Shown here one piece after another: positions 17,677-26,644 of a DNA stretch of 64,000 bases (position 1 is its first letter; the number at the start of each line of letters is the position of its first letter). Origin of the DNA: Actinomycetota bacterium (GTDB lineage: Bacteria > Actinomycetota > Acidimicrobiia > Acidimicrobiales > JAJPHD01); contig JAJPHD010000013.1 in the NCBI GenBank assembly GCA_021325455.1, positions 1 through 64,000 on the forward strand, read 5' to 3'. The position numbers and the translations under genes are program-made. The notes below the pieces were generated by a model, which had not been told where the DNA came from, made no database searches, and saw only the letters and a list, made by a program, of their open reading frames with translations.

Positions 17677-18363
17677 ATGCTCTCCCGATCCAGTCCGACC
17701 CGGCCCCCCCTGACCCGGCACCAGGCGGAGCACCATTTCGTGGTGCCCGCCGGCGACCTCGTGCGCCGGGCCGTCCCCACCCTGGTCGAGGTGGCCCTGG
17801 TGCCGGCGGTGGTCTTCTACCTGGTGCTCACGAACTTCGGCCTGGAGGGGGCCATGATGGGGGCCCTCTCGTGGTTTGGGCTGGCCCTGGTGCGCCGGGC
17901 GGTGGCGGAGCGCCGCCTGTCGGCCATCCTGTGCGTGGCGGCCCTCCCCATGGCCTTCCGGGCCGCCACCTCCCTCGCCACCCATTCAGCCTTCGCCTAC
18001 TTCGGCCAGTCCATGGCCGCCGCCGCCGGCCTGGGGGGGCTGTTCCTGCTCTCGGCCGTCCTGGGCCGCCCCATCATCCAGCGCCTGGCCACCGACTTCT
18101 GCCCCCTTCCCCCCGCCCTGCTGGGACTGGCACCCGTTCGCCGCCTCATGGTTGGGCTCTCCTACATCTGGGGGGTGGTGCTGGTCGTGGAGGCCGCCGG
18201 CGTGGCGGTGGCCTTCCTCAGCCTGCCCCTGCCTACCTTCGCGGCCGCCAACGCCGGCCTCTACTGGGGCCCCACCCTGCTGGCGGCGGTGGGCTCGGGC
18301 GTCTGGTTCGTGCGCTCGGCCCGCCGGCACGGCATCCGGGTGAGCTTCCGGCCGGCGATGTAA
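17677..18363 (+). CDS. Polytopic membrane protein, VC0807-like
   Basis: The 228-residue protein has about six hydrophobic helices and the segment LTNFGLEGAMMGALSWFGLALVRRAVAERRLSAILCVAA, which resembles the VC0807 family of uncharacterised membrane proteins. A His-containing amphipathic N-terminus precedes the first helix. It lies 67 bp downstream of lysR on the same strand. The function is unknown. A hairpin that looks like a terminator follows its stop. Confidence 0.6.
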   Translation: MLSRSSPTRPPLTRHQAEHHFVVPAGDLVRRAVPTLVEVALVPAVVFYLVLTNFGLEGAMMGALSWFGLALVRRAVAERRLSAILCVAALPMAFRAATSLATHSAFAYFGQSMAAAAGLGGLFLLSAVLGRPIIQRLATDFCPLPPALLGLAPVRRLMVGLSYIWGVVLVVEAAGVAVAFLSLPLPTFAAANAGLYWGPTLLAAVGSGVWFVRSARRHGIRVSFRPAM

Positions 18364-18378
18364 CCCTCAGGGCAGGTG

Positions 18379-18400
18379 CCGGCACCGGAGGTGCCGGTTT
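18379..18400 (+). terminator. Hairpin CCGGCACC-GGA-GGTGCCGG followed by TTT
   Basis: A perfect 8-bp GC stem with a three-base loop is followed by TTTAT, 15 bp after the stop of the membrane protein gene and before the Fur-type regulator. This is a good intrinsic terminator for a GC-rich genome, although the T-run is short. Confidence 0.55.
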
Positions 18401-18403
18401 ATC

Positions 18404-18427
18404 CAAGTGAGTTGCGCAACCCACTTG
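18404..18427. promoter_or_regulatory. Palindromic box upstream of the Fur-family gene
   Basis: CAAGTGAGTTGCGCAACCCACTTG is a 24-bp palindrome with one mismatched pair, placed 22 bp before the ATG of the Fur-type regulator. It is a natural candidate for autoregulation and control of the downstream transporter. The central TTGCGCAA differs from the classical iron Fur box and from the zinc Zur box. Confidence 0.65.
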
Positions 18428-18449
18428 AAGATACGCTAACCTGTCCCTC

Positions 18450-18917
18450 ATGGGCCGCCGACCCCGGGTGCCGGCCATCGTGGCCGAGGTGATGAGGGAC
18501 CAGGAGCACCACGCCTGGACCCTGGAGGAGCTGGAGGCGGCCCTCGATGCCCGGGGCACCCCCGCCGACTTCTCCACCGTCTTTCGGGCCATGGGGCGCC
18601 TGGAGGCCGAGGGGGTGGTGTGCAAGGTCGAGCTGGCCGACGGGCGGGCCCGCTACGAGCTGGGCACCGGGCACCACGATCACCTGCACTGCGAGTCCTG
18701 CGGGCGGCTCACCCCCCTGCCCTGCCGGGTGGTCGACGCCGCCGTGGCCGAGGTCGAGGCCGCCACCGGCTTCGCCGTGAGCGGCCATCGCCTGGTGGTG
18801 ACCGGAACCTGCCGCCCCTGCCAGTCGAGCGGGACCACCAGCGCCCGCCACCCTGCAGCCGAGGAGCCTGCCCAGCGGGCCGCATCCCGTGAGGAGGCCA
18901 CATGGCCGGGTCCATAA
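18450..18917 (+). CDS. Fur-family metal-responsive regulator
   Basis: 155 residues with the Fur winged helix (STVFRAMGRLEAEGVVCKVEL) and the metal-binding dimer domain. HHDHLHCESCG provides the regulatory histidines and the first structural Cys pair; CRPC provides the second. The C-terminal tail overlaps the next gene by 16 bp, so regulator and transporter are coupled. The metal could be nickel, zinc or iron; sequence alone does not settle it. A 24-bp palindrome lies just upstream. Confidence 0.9.
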   Translation: MGRRPRVPAIVAEVMRDQEHHAWTLEELEAALDARGTPADFSTVFRAMGRLEAEGVVCKVELADGRARYELGTGHHDHLHCESCGRLTPLPCRVVDAAVAEVEAATGFAVSGHRLVVTGTCRPCQSSGTTSARHPAAEEPAQRAASREEATWPGP

Positions 18918-19816
18918 ACCTGTGGGACCCCTCCCACGTGAGCGGGGTGGCCGTGCTCGTCACAGCCTTCCTGCTCGGCATCGTGCACGGGGTCACCCCC
19001 GACGAGCACACCTGGCCCATCACCTTCTCCTACGCCGTGGGCAGCTACTCGAGCCGCCGGGGCCTGCGCACGGGGCTCACCTTCTCCCTGGCCTTCACCT
19101 TCCAGCGGGCCCTCACCGCCGAGCTCGCCTACCTGGGACTGGCGGGGCTGTTCACCATCGCCCCGCTGGACGACGCCATCTATGTGGCGGTGGGAGCCCT
19201 CATGGTCGTGGGAGGGGTCATGATCCTGCGCCGGGGCCATCCCGTCCACGCCCACCTCACCGCCCTGGCCCGCCACGGCCACTCCGCCGACCCCGAGAGC
19301 ACCCCGGCCTGGCTCGACGACCCCCGTCCCTGGATGCCCGCCGTGCACGGCTTCGTGGCCGGCTGGGGGTTCGGCGCCTTCGCCATCATCATCTACACGG
19401 TCCTCGCCCCCGCCATGCACTCCGCCGTCCTGGGATGGGTCCCAGGGGCGCTCTTCGGCCTCGGGACCACGGTGGTGCAGGCCCTCGGGGGGGCCGCCTT
19501 CGGCTGGTTCATGTCCCGCCGGGGCCTCACCCCCGACGCCCTGCGCCAGGTGGCCCTGCTCACCGCCGCCCGGACCCTCAAGTGGGGCGGGGTGGCCTTC
19601 GTGGCCGCCGGGCTGCTCGGCCTCACCTTGCCCCGCCTGGCCGGGGCGAGCCTGGCCACCGGCATCCACGTGCACAACCTGGACACCATCGGGCTGCCCC
19701 TGGCCCTGGTCGTGCTCACCGTCCTCGGGGTGGGAGGGGGCACCCTCGTCACCCAGGTGCGCGCCTGGAGCCGAAGGGCCCCGAAGGACCTCACCGGCCC
19801 GGCCCCCACCCGCTGA
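18902..19816 (+). CDS. Polytopic membrane transporter, probably for a metal ion
   Basis: The 304-residue protein has six to eight membrane helices. The N-terminal LLGIVHGVTPDEHTWPITFSYAVGSYS motif resembles the His/Asp/Glu motif in the early helices of nickel/cobalt (NiCoT/RcnA) and TauE-like exporters, and a His-rich cytoplasmic loop (RRGHPVHAHLTALARHGHSAD) follows. The start overlaps the Fur-type gene, which strongly suggests metal transport under its control. Direction and metal are not known. Confidence 0.6.
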   Translation: MAGSINLWDPSHVSGVAVLVTAFLLGIVHGVTPDEHTWPITFSYAVGSYSSRRGLRTGLTFSLAFTFQRALTAELAYLGLAGLFTIAPLDDAIYVAVGALMVVGGVMILRRGHPVHAHLTALARHGHSADPESTPAWLDDPRPWMPAVHGFVAGWGFGAFAIIIYTVLAPAMHSAVLGWVPGALFGLGTTVVQALGGAAFGWFMSRRGLTPDALRQVALLTAARTLKWGGVAFVAAGLLGLTLPRLAGASLATGIHVHNLDTIGLPLALVVLTVLGVGGGTLVTQVRAWSRRAPKDLTGPAPTR

Positions 19817-19820
19817 GGCT

Positions 19821-21167
19821 ATGACCGAGGAGCCGGCCCCCGACCAACCCCCGCCCGAGCAGCATCCCATCCTGAGGACCCCCCTCTCGGAGGGGGCGCC
19901 GGCCCCCCGCCGGCGGCCCGGACCGCTGCGCCTCGGGCGCAACGTGAACGTGGCCACCCTGGCCCGGGTGTCCATGAGCGCGGCCCGGGCCCTGGCCGGC
20001 GTGGTCGTGCCCGTGTACCTGGCCTCGGTGGGCTACAGCGCCCTGAGGCTGGGCCTTCTCTTCGTGGTGGCGGGCGTGGCGTCGGCCCTGCTCTCCACCA
20101 CAGTGGGGTTCCTCTCGGACCGCCTCGGGCGCAAGGCCTTCATGGTGGCCGTCCCCCTCCTGGCCACCCTGGGCGGGGTGGCCTTCGCCCTCACCCTCAA
20201 CCCGGTGGCCATCTTCGCCGGCGCCGCCCTCGGCTCGTTCGGCCGGGGCGGTGGGGCCGGCGGGGGGACGGTGGGTCCCTACGCCCCCGCCGAGCAGGCC
20301 CTGGTGGCCGAGTCGGTACCCGCTGCCAGGCGCAACAGCGCCTTTGGATGGCTCGGGTTCGGCTCCTCGGTCGGGGCCGTGGCCGGCAGCGCCGTGGTCG
20401 TCGGCCTGGTCCCGGGCCATCCCTCGGCAGCCCATGCCATGGCCGCCTACCGCCCTGCCTTCGTGGCCCTGGCGGCGTGCGCCTTCCTGGCCTCGGTGCT
20501 CGGGCTTCTCCTTCGCGAGATACGGCCTTGCTCCCCCACCCCCCACCCCCGATCGCACCGGCCCCTCCTCCCCCGGGCATCCCGCGGCCTGCTCTACCGG
20601 CTGTGGATCACCAACGCCATCAACGGCACGGCGGTGGGCATGTTCGGGCCCTTCGTCTCCTACTGGTTCTACCGCCGCTTCGGGGTGGGGGCGGGGACCA
20701 TCGGGGAGCTGTACGCCATCATCAACGCCTCCACCACCGTGGCCAACCTGGCGGCGCCTGTCGTGGCCCGGCGCCTGGGCCTGATCCGGTCCTCGACGCT
20801 CTTCCGCATAGCCCAGTCGGTCCTGCTCGTGCCCATGGTGCTGGCTCCCAGCTTCGCCGTGGCGGGCGCCATCTACCTAGTCCGCATGATGGCCCAGAGG
20901 GCCTCCATGCCCCTCCGCCAGTCATACGTCATGGCCCAATCCGATCCCGCCGAGCGGGCCAGGGTGGCTGCCCTGGCCCAGCTCCCGACCCAGGGGACGA
21001 CAGCAGCCTCTCCGGCCGCAGCGGGAGAGCTGTTCGACCACGTGGCCCTGGCCGCCCCCTTCCTGGCCGGCGCCGCCCTCCAGCTCACCAACGCCATCGT
21101 GTACTACGCCTTCTTCCGGCGGCGACCTCCGGAGGAGGAATTGGCCCGGGCAGCAGGGTCCTCATAG
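19821..21167 (+). CDS. MFS transporter
   Basis: 448 residues with about twelve membrane helices and the MFS loop motif GFLSDRLGRKAFM between helices 2 and 3. A Pro-rich cytoplasmic N-terminus of about 40 residues precedes helix 1. The conserved SFGRGGGAGGGTVGPYAPAEQALVAESVPAARRNSAFG loop is typical of a drug/unknown-substrate branch. It begins four bases after the metal transporter stop, so it is likely in the same transcript. Substrate unknown. Confidence 0.85.
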   Translation: MTEEPAPDQPPPEQHPILRTPLSEGAPAPRRRPGPLRLGRNVNVATLARVSMSAARALAGVVVPVYLASVGYSALRLGLLFVVAGVASALLSTTVGFLSDRLGRKAFMVAVPLLATLGGVAFALTLNPVAIFAGAALGSFGRGGGAGGGTVGPYAPAEQALVAESVPAARRNSAFGWLGFGSSVGAVAGSAVVVGLVPGHPSAAHAMAAYRPAFVALAACAFLASVLGLLLREIRPCSPTPHPRSHRPLLPRASRGLLYRLWITNAINGTAVGMFGPFVSYWFYRRFGVGAGTIGELYAIINASTTVANLAAPVVARRLGLIRSSTLFRIAQSVLLVPMVLAPSFAVAGAIYLVRMMAQRASMPLRQSYVMAQSDPAERARVAALAQLPTQGTTAASPAAAGELFDHVALAAPFLAGAALQLTNAIVYYAFFRRRPPEEELARAAGSS

Positions 21168-21220
21168 GATTCACATCCAGATCTCAGGAACCTTCCAGCA
21201 TCCCGTCATACCCTTTGCCC

Positions 21221-22858
21221 ATGACCGCTCCCCGTTTCAGCCGCCGGAGCCTGCTCGCCACCTCGGCCAAGGTGGGGGCGGGGGCGGCCGCCATGACCGC
21301 CGGACTGGCCGGCGGGGGCTTCTTCCAGGGTGGCCCGGCCAGCACGGTGCCCAGCTCGTCACGGCGGTCTGCGGGCCGGACCCGGCCCCGGACCGTGGCC
21401 ACCACCGACCTGCGCTCGCCGCCCGCTCCCCCCGGCGTGCAGAGGTTCGTGAGCCGGCCCGACCTCACCCCCCCTCAGGTGAGGGTGATCCGTTCCGAGG
21501 CCTACAGGGACCAGGAGCCGGAGCTCCCCCGCTACCTGTTCCTCTCGCCCGACCCCATCAACGTCAAGGGGCCCATCGGAGCCATGATCGTGGACACCGG
21601 GGGCGACCTGGTCTGGTGGTCGGTACCGCCCCACGGCGTCCCCTTCAACCTGCGGCCCCAGACCTACGACGGCCAGACCGTCCTCACCTACTGGCAGGGG
21701 GACTTCATTGCCGGCCACGGCGAGGGCTATTACGTGATGCTGGACACCACGTACCGGCCCAGCCGCCACAGCCCGGTCAAGGCCGGCAACGGGCTGCAGG
21801 GCGACCTGCACGAGTTCCTCATCACCCCCTACGGCAGCGCCCTGCTCACCTGCTACTACGAGCACCAGGGCGTCTACCAGTGCGCCGCCCAGGAGGTGGA
21901 CATCGCCACGGGCGAGGTCAAGTTCCAGTGGGACACCCTGCACAACGTGAGCCTGGCGGAGTCCTACCAGCCCAAGCCCTCCAAGGGCGCCTACGACTTC
22001 TTCCACATCAACTCCATCGACCTCTGGCCGGCCCGGGTCGCCCCTTACCACCAGGACCTGCTGGTGAGCGGGCGCAACGTGTGGGCCGCCTACCGCATAT
22101 CGAGGGACCGCCCGGGGGGGCGGATCGTGTGGAAGCTCTCGGGCAACCCGACGGGCAAGGGCCCCCACGGCGGGTCGTTCCGCATGGGCAAGAACACCAA
22201 CTTCGAGTGGCAGCACGACGTGCTGGCCCTCCCTGACGGCTCGGGGGTGAGCATCTTCGACGACGCCGAGGGGCCGCCGTCCCCTGAGAAGCAGGCCCGG
22301 GGCCTGATCCTCAACATGGACCAGCGCACTCGGTCGGTGACCCTGCGCCACCAGTTCTTGCATACCAGCACCCCGGGCGGGGTCCAGGTCCCCTTCGAGG
22401 GCAACGTCCAGCTCCTTCCCAACGGGGGCTACCTGGTGGGCTGGGGGGGCGTGCCCTTCGTGTCGGAGTACGGGCCCCCCGGCGGCGACGTGAACGGGAC
22501 CATGGACCTCGACCTCCAGCTGCCCGAGCACTACAGCTCCTACCGGGCCTACCTCTACGACTGGACGGGGCGCCCTCCCGACAGCGAGCTGGCTCTCACG
22601 GTGCTGCCCGGCCCCTCCTCGGGCCAGTACGTGGCCCACGTCAGCTGGAACGGGGCCACCGAGGTCGACTCCTGGTCGCTGCATGCCGGCTCGTCCCACT
22701 CCTCGAGCCTCCCCGAGGTGGCGGCGGCCGCCCGCACGGGCTTCGAGACCGTCATCCCGGTGGACCTTTCCGGATCGTCCCTTGACTTCCAGGTGACGGC
22801 TCTGGACCGGGAGGGGCGCCCCCTGGCCACCTCCCGGCGGGCTCAACCGCCATCCTGA
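21221..22858 (+). CDS. Tat-exported arylsulfotransferase-like protein
   Basis: 545 residues starting MTAPRFSRRSLLATSAKVGAGAAAMTAGLAG, a twin-arginine signal with SRRSLL. The rest matches the arylsulfotransferase (ASST) beta-propeller family: GDLHEFLITPYGSALLTCYY, HINSIDLWP, FEWQHDVLALPDGSGVSIFDD. ASSTs move sulfate between phenols, but many actinobacterial members are uncharacterised. The start is the Met in front of the Tat signal; the track ORF starts much earlier in shadow sequence. Its 3' end overlaps the convergent MFS gene by 107 bp. Confidence 0.82.
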   Translation: MTAPRFSRRSLLATSAKVGAGAAAMTAGLAGGGFFQGGPASTVPSSSRRSAGRTRPRTVATTDLRSPPAPPGVQRFVSRPDLTPPQVRVIRSEAYRDQEPELPRYLFLSPDPINVKGPIGAMIVDTGGDLVWWSVPPHGVPFNLRPQTYDGQTVLTYWQGDFIAGHGEGYYVMLDTTYRPSRHSPVKAGNGLQGDLHEFLITPYGSALLTCYYEHQGVYQCAAQEVDIATGEVKFQWDTLHNVSLAESYQPKPSKGAYDFFHINSIDLWPARVAPYHQDLLVSGRNVWAAYRISRDRPGGRIVWKLSGNPTGKGPHGGSFRMGKNTNFEWQHDVLALPDGSGVSIFDDAEGPPSPEKQARGLILNMDQRTRSVTLRHQFLHTSTPGGVQVPFEGNVQLLPNGGYLVGWGGVPFVSEYGPPGGDVNGTMDLDLQLPEHYSSYRAYLYDWTGRPPDSELALTVLPGPSSGQYVAHVSWNGATEVDSWSLHAGSSHSSSLPEVAAAARTGFETVIPVDLSGSSLDFQVTALDREGRPLATSRRAQPPS

Positions 22859-24038
22859 GCGGAGCCGGCTGGAGCTGGCGCCCCAGCAGGCCGGCCAGGC
22901 CCAGGGCGACCACCCCCACCAGGGCCAGGACCGAGAAGGCAGCGGCGGGGTCCCCCTGCAGGCCCTGCACCACCAGGGCCACCACGATGCCCCCGGCGTT
23001 CCCCGACAGCCACAGGAAGGCCGTGGCCGTCCCGCCGGCACTCCCGGCCCGGCGCTCGGCCAGCTCCAGGACGACGGGCAGGTCGGGCAGCACCAGCAGC
23101 CCGATCACGACCAGGGCGCCGGCGGCGGTGCCCAGGCCGGGGCGGGCGGCCATCAGGGCGCACCCGGCCGCCATGGCCACCGCCGAGAGCCCGATGGCCT
23201 GGGGCTGGAGCCGGCGGGACGCCACGAGCGGCGGGATGGCGGCGCAACCTGCCACCCCCGCCACCACCATGGCCACCAGGACGCTGTCGGTGCCCGAGGC
23301 GCTGACCCCCGCCGGCTTGAGAAGGGCCTCCACCCAGGTGGCCAGGGCGATGAAGACGCCGAAGCCGAGGAACACCATGGCGGCCAGGTTGCGCAGCACC
23401 CGGTCGGACCACAGGTCCCTCATGGCCCCGGCGGTAGCTCCCACGTCGGCTGCCTGGGGGGCGTGCAGGGGGCGGCCGAGGGAGACGACCAGCACGCCGG
23501 CCGCGGCCAGGCTGTAGGCCGCGCTCACGACCAGGACCAGGTCCAGGCGGCCTGCCCCCAGGGCCCCGCCCAGCACGAAGGCCTCTATGAAGCCGAGGAA
23601 GGTCCCCGCCGAGCACACGGCGATGCCGGCCGGGCGCTGGGGCTCGGCCAGGTAACGGGTGGCGACGCCCGTCAGGGCGTTGAGGACGGCCGGCTGGGCC
23701 ACCGCCACCAGGAGCTGGCCGGCCAGCAGGAAGGGGTAGCTCCCTCCCCCTCCCAGGCGCACCAGGGCCCCGGCCGCCGTCAGCCCCGCCCCCGCCGCCA
23801 GCGTGGGGCGGAACCAGCGGTCAAGGGCCCGCCCGGCCGGCAGGGCCAGCACCACGTAGACGAGCGGGAAGACCTCGGAAAGCCATCCGATGTCGGACGC
23901 GGACACGCCCAGGTGAGCGGCTGCCCCGGTCGTGACGGGGGTGAAGTTGAGCCACAGCATCTGGTTGGCCGAGGCGAGGAGGCCGAAGCCGCCGATGGGC
24001 AGCCAGCGGCTGGCGGGAGGACCGGGGCGAGCGGCCAT
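22752..24038 (-). CDS. MFS transporter
   Basis: 428 residues with twelve predicted helices; LVYVVLALPAGRALDRWFRP represents the loop 2-3 motif. Helix 12 ends near position 22880; the last 40 residues are a Pro/Gly tail that runs antisense through the coding end of the arylsulfotransferase-like gene, as if an earlier stop had been lost. The ATG at 24038 is 9 bp from the divergent start of the PLP enzyme gene. Substrate unknown. Confidence 0.85.
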   Translation of the reverse strand: MAARPGPPASRWLPIGGFGLLASANQMLWLNFTPVTTGAAAHLGVSASDIGWLSEVFPLVYVVLALPAGRALDRWFRPTLAAGAGLTAAGALVRLGGGGSYPFLLAGQLLVAVAQPAVLNALTGVATRYLAEPQRPAGIAVCSAGTFLGFIEAFVLGGALGAGRLDLVLVVSAAYSLAAAGVLVVSLGRPLHAPQAADVGATAGAMRDLWSDRVLRNLAAMVFLGFGVFIALATWVEALLKPAGVSASGTDSVLVAMVVAGVAGCAAIPPLVASRRLQPQAIGLSAVAMAAGCALMAARPGLGTAAGALVVIGLLVLPDLPVVLELAERRAGSAGGTATAFLWLSGNAGGIVVALVVQGLQGDPAAAFSVLALVGVVALGLAGLLGRQLQPAPLRMAVEPAGRWPGGAPPGPEPSPGSQGTIRKGPPG

Positions 24039-24047
24039 CGCAGCAGT

Positions 24048-25340
24048 ATGGACCAAGATAGGGTTCGGCTGATGCCTCCCCCCGCCCTGGCCCGCCCGAG
24101 CCCGAGCCCGACCGGGGCTGCCCCCGCCCCGGTGGTCGTCCCCCCGGAGGCCCTCTTCACCCGCCTCGAAGCCGCCACGGCCGGCCTCGACCCGCCCCTG
24201 GCGGCCGTGGACCTGGCGTCGTTTGACGCCAATGCCCTTGACCTGGCCCGGAGGGCCGGGGGCCTCCCGGTGCGGGTGGCCACCAAGTCCGTGCGCTGCC
24301 GGCACCTGCTGGAAAGGGTCCTGGCCGTCCCCGGCTTCCGGGGGGTGATGGCCCACTCCCTGGCCGAGGCCCTCTGGCTGGCCCGGGGTCCCGGAGGCCT
24401 CCCCGACGTGCTGATGGGCTACCCCAGCGCCGACCGGCGGTCGCTTGGCGAGCTGGCCTCCGACGAGCTGGCCGCCTCCCGGGTCACGATCATGGTCGAC
24501 TCGCCCGATCAGCTCGACCTGGTCGACTCCGTTGCCCCTCCGTCCCGGAGGCCCCCCATCCGGGTGTGCCTGGACATCGACGCCTCCTTGCGGATGGCCG
24601 GCGGCCGGGTGCACCTGGGGGTCCGCCGCTCGCCCGTCCACCTGGCCTCCGAGGCCGAGGCCCTGGCCAGGGCGGTGGTCGGGAGGCGGGGGTTCTCCCT
24701 CGTGGGGGTCATGGCCTACGAGGCCCAGATAGCAGGGGTGGCAGATCGCCCTCCCGGGCGCCCCTTGCGGGCCATGGCCGTGCGGGCCATGCAGGCGGCC
24801 TCGGCTGCCGAGCTGGCCCGGAGGAGGGGGGCGGTGGTGGCCGCCGTGTCCAAGGTGTCACCCCTCGAGCTGGTCAACGGGGGCGGCACCGGCAGCCTGG
24901 AGAGGACCGCCGCCGACCCTGCCGTCACCGAGCTGACAGCTGGCTCCGGGCTGTTCGGCCCGGCCCTGTTCGACCATTACCGCGCCTTTCGCCCCTACCC
25001 GGCCGCCCTCTTCGCCCTGCCCGTGGTGCGCCGGCCCGACCAGGGGACGGTCACGGTGGCGGGCGGGGGCTGGGTGGCCTCGGGGGCGGCCGGAGCCGAT
25101 CGCCTCCCGGTCCCGGTGTGGCCCGAGGGGCTCCAGCTCACCCGGGCCGAGGGGGCAGGCGAGGTCCAGACCCCCCTGCGCGGGACGGGAGTGAGCAGCC
25201 TGCGGGTGGGGGACCGGGTGTGGTTCCGGCATGCCAAGGCTGGAGAGCTGTGCGAGCACGTGTCGGCCCTCCACCTGGTGGGCGAGGGGGAGGCCCGGGC
25301 GGTCCCCACCTACCGGGGGGAGGGCCAGGCCTTCGTGTGA
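24048..25340 (+). CDS. PLP-dependent D-amino-acid deaminase/alanine-racemase-fold enzyme
   Basis: The 430-residue protein combines an alanine-racemase-type barrel (PLP lysine in VRVATKSVRC) and a C-terminal D-serine-dehydratase-like domain with the zinc-site-like HAKAGELCEHV. Related proteins split D-serine, D-threonine or hydroxy-aspartate. An alternative start at 24072 would shorten it by eight residues. The stop overlaps the next gene as GTGA, so the two enzymes are coupled. The natural substrate is not evident. Confidence 0.78.
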   Translation: MDQDRVRLMPPPALARPSPSPTGAAPAPVVVPPEALFTRLEAATAGLDPPLAAVDLASFDANALDLARRAGGLPVRVATKSVRCRHLLERVLAVPGFRGVMAHSLAEALWLARGPGGLPDVLMGYPSADRRSLGELASDELAASRVTIMVDSPDQLDLVDSVAPPSRRPPIRVCLDIDASLRMAGGRVHLGVRRSPVHLASEAEALARAVVGRRGFSLVGVMAYEAQIAGVADRPPGRPLRAMAVRAMQAASAAELARRRGAVVAAVSKVSPLELVNGGGTGSLERTAADPAVTELTAGSGLFGPALFDHYRAFRPYPAALFALPVVRRPDQGTVTVAGGGWVASGAAGADRLPVPVWPEGLQLTRAEGAGEVQTPLRGTGVSSLRVGDRVWFRHAKAGELCEHVSALHLVGEGEARAVPTYRGEGQAFV

Positions 25341-26644
25341 CCGGCACCTGGGCCAACTGGGCCGGGAACCAGAGGGCCAGCGGCATGACGGTCGTCCACC
25401 CCCGGGGCCCCGAGGAGATCGCCCGGGTGGTGAGGAGGGCGGCGGAGGAGGGCCGGCGGGTCAAGGTGGCCGGCTCGGGGCACTCCTTCACCGGTATCGC
25501 CGTGCCCGTGGACGTGCTCGTGGTCCTGGACCGCCACGCCGGCGTGGTGGCCCTGGACCGGAGGACGGGCCTGGTCACGGTGGAGGCCGGCATGACCCTC
25601 GGCCGGCTGAGCGCGGTGCTGGCCGAGGCGGGGCTGTCGCTCACCAACCTGGGCGACATCGACGCCCAGACGGTGGCCGGCGCCATGGCGACGGGCACCC
25701 ACGGGACCGGCGAGCGCTACGGGGGGCTGGCCACCCAGGTCCGGGGGCTGCAGATGGTGCTAGCCGACGGATCGGTGCTGGACTGCGAGGCCGAGGTGCT
25801 CCGGGCCGCCCGGGTGAGCCTGGGCGCCCTGGGGGTGGTCTCCACCGTGACCCTCCAGGCCGAGCCCCTCTTCCCCATGCGGGCCGAGGAGGGCCCCATG
25901 GGGCTCTCGGAGCTGCTGGACCGCTTCGACGAGCTGGCCGGCTCCGTGGACCATTTCGAGGCCTACTGGTTCCCGCACACGCAGCGGGCGCTGGTCAAGC
26001 GCAATACCCGCCTGCCCCCCGACGCCGCCCTGGACCGGCTCCCCCGGTGGCGGGAGTGGGTGGACGACGAGCTGCTGGCCAACACGGTCTTCGGCTGGGT
26101 GCAGGCCCTGGGTCGGCGCTTCCCGTCCACCGTGCGGCCCCTGGCCCAGGTATCGGCCCGGGGCCTGGCGCCCCGGACCTTCACCGACTGGTCCCACCGG
26201 GTCTTCACCTCGCCAAGGCGCGTCCGGTTCAAGGAGATGGAGTACGCCCTGGCCCGGGAGGGCTTCGTCCCCGTGCTGCGGGAGCTGGTGGAGGCCATCG
26301 GGCGCTCGGACCTGCGCATCAGCTTCCCCGTGGAGCTGAGGGTGGCCCCCGCTGACGACATCCCGCTATCCACCGCCAGCGGCCGGGACTCCGCCTACGT
26401 GGCGGTGCACGTGGACCACGCCACCCCCCACCGGGACTACTTCGACCTGGTCGAGTCGGTGCTGGCCGGAGCGGGGGGGCGGCCCCACTGGGGAAAGCTC
26501 CACAGCTTGGACGCCGAGTCCCTCCGGCCCCGCTACGACGGGTTCGACGGCTTCGTGGCCCTCCGGGACCGGCTGGACCCCTGCGGGCGGTTCACGAACC
26601 CCTACCTGGACCGGGTGCTCGGGCCGCCCGGGTCGGCGGCTTGA
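25337..26644 (+). CDS. D-arabinono-1,4-lactone/L-gulono-lactone oxidase family FAD protein
   Basis: 435 residues with a VAO-type FAD domain: VKVAGSGHSFTGIAV holds the histidine that usually binds FAD covalently, followed by NLGDIDAQTVAGAMATGTHGTG, and the C-terminal HWGKLH motif of the aldonolactone oxidase family. Members oxidise sugar lactones or alditols. GTG start at 25337 overlaps the upstream stop. Its last 53 bp overlap the convergent tag gene. Confidence 0.85.
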   Translation: MTGTWANWAGNQRASGMTVVHPRGPEEIARVVRRAAEEGRRVKVAGSGHSFTGIAVPVDVLVVLDRHAGVVALDRRTGLVTVEAGMTLGRLSAVLAEAGLSLTNLGDIDAQTVAGAMATGTHGTGERYGGLATQVRGLQMVLADGSVLDCEAEVLRAARVSLGALGVVSTVTLQAEPLFPMRAEEGPMGLSELLDRFDELAGSVDHFEAYWFPHTQRALVKRNTRLPPDAALDRLPRWREWVDDELLANTVFGWVQALGRRFPSTVRPLAQVSARGLAPRTFTDWSHRVFTSPRRVRFKEMEYALAREGFVPVLRELVEAIGRSDLRISFPVELRVAPADDIPLSTASGRDSAYVAVHVDHATPHRDYFDLVESVLAGAGGRPHWGKLHSLDAESLRPRYDGFDGFVALRDRLDPCGRFTNPYLDRVLGPPGSAA

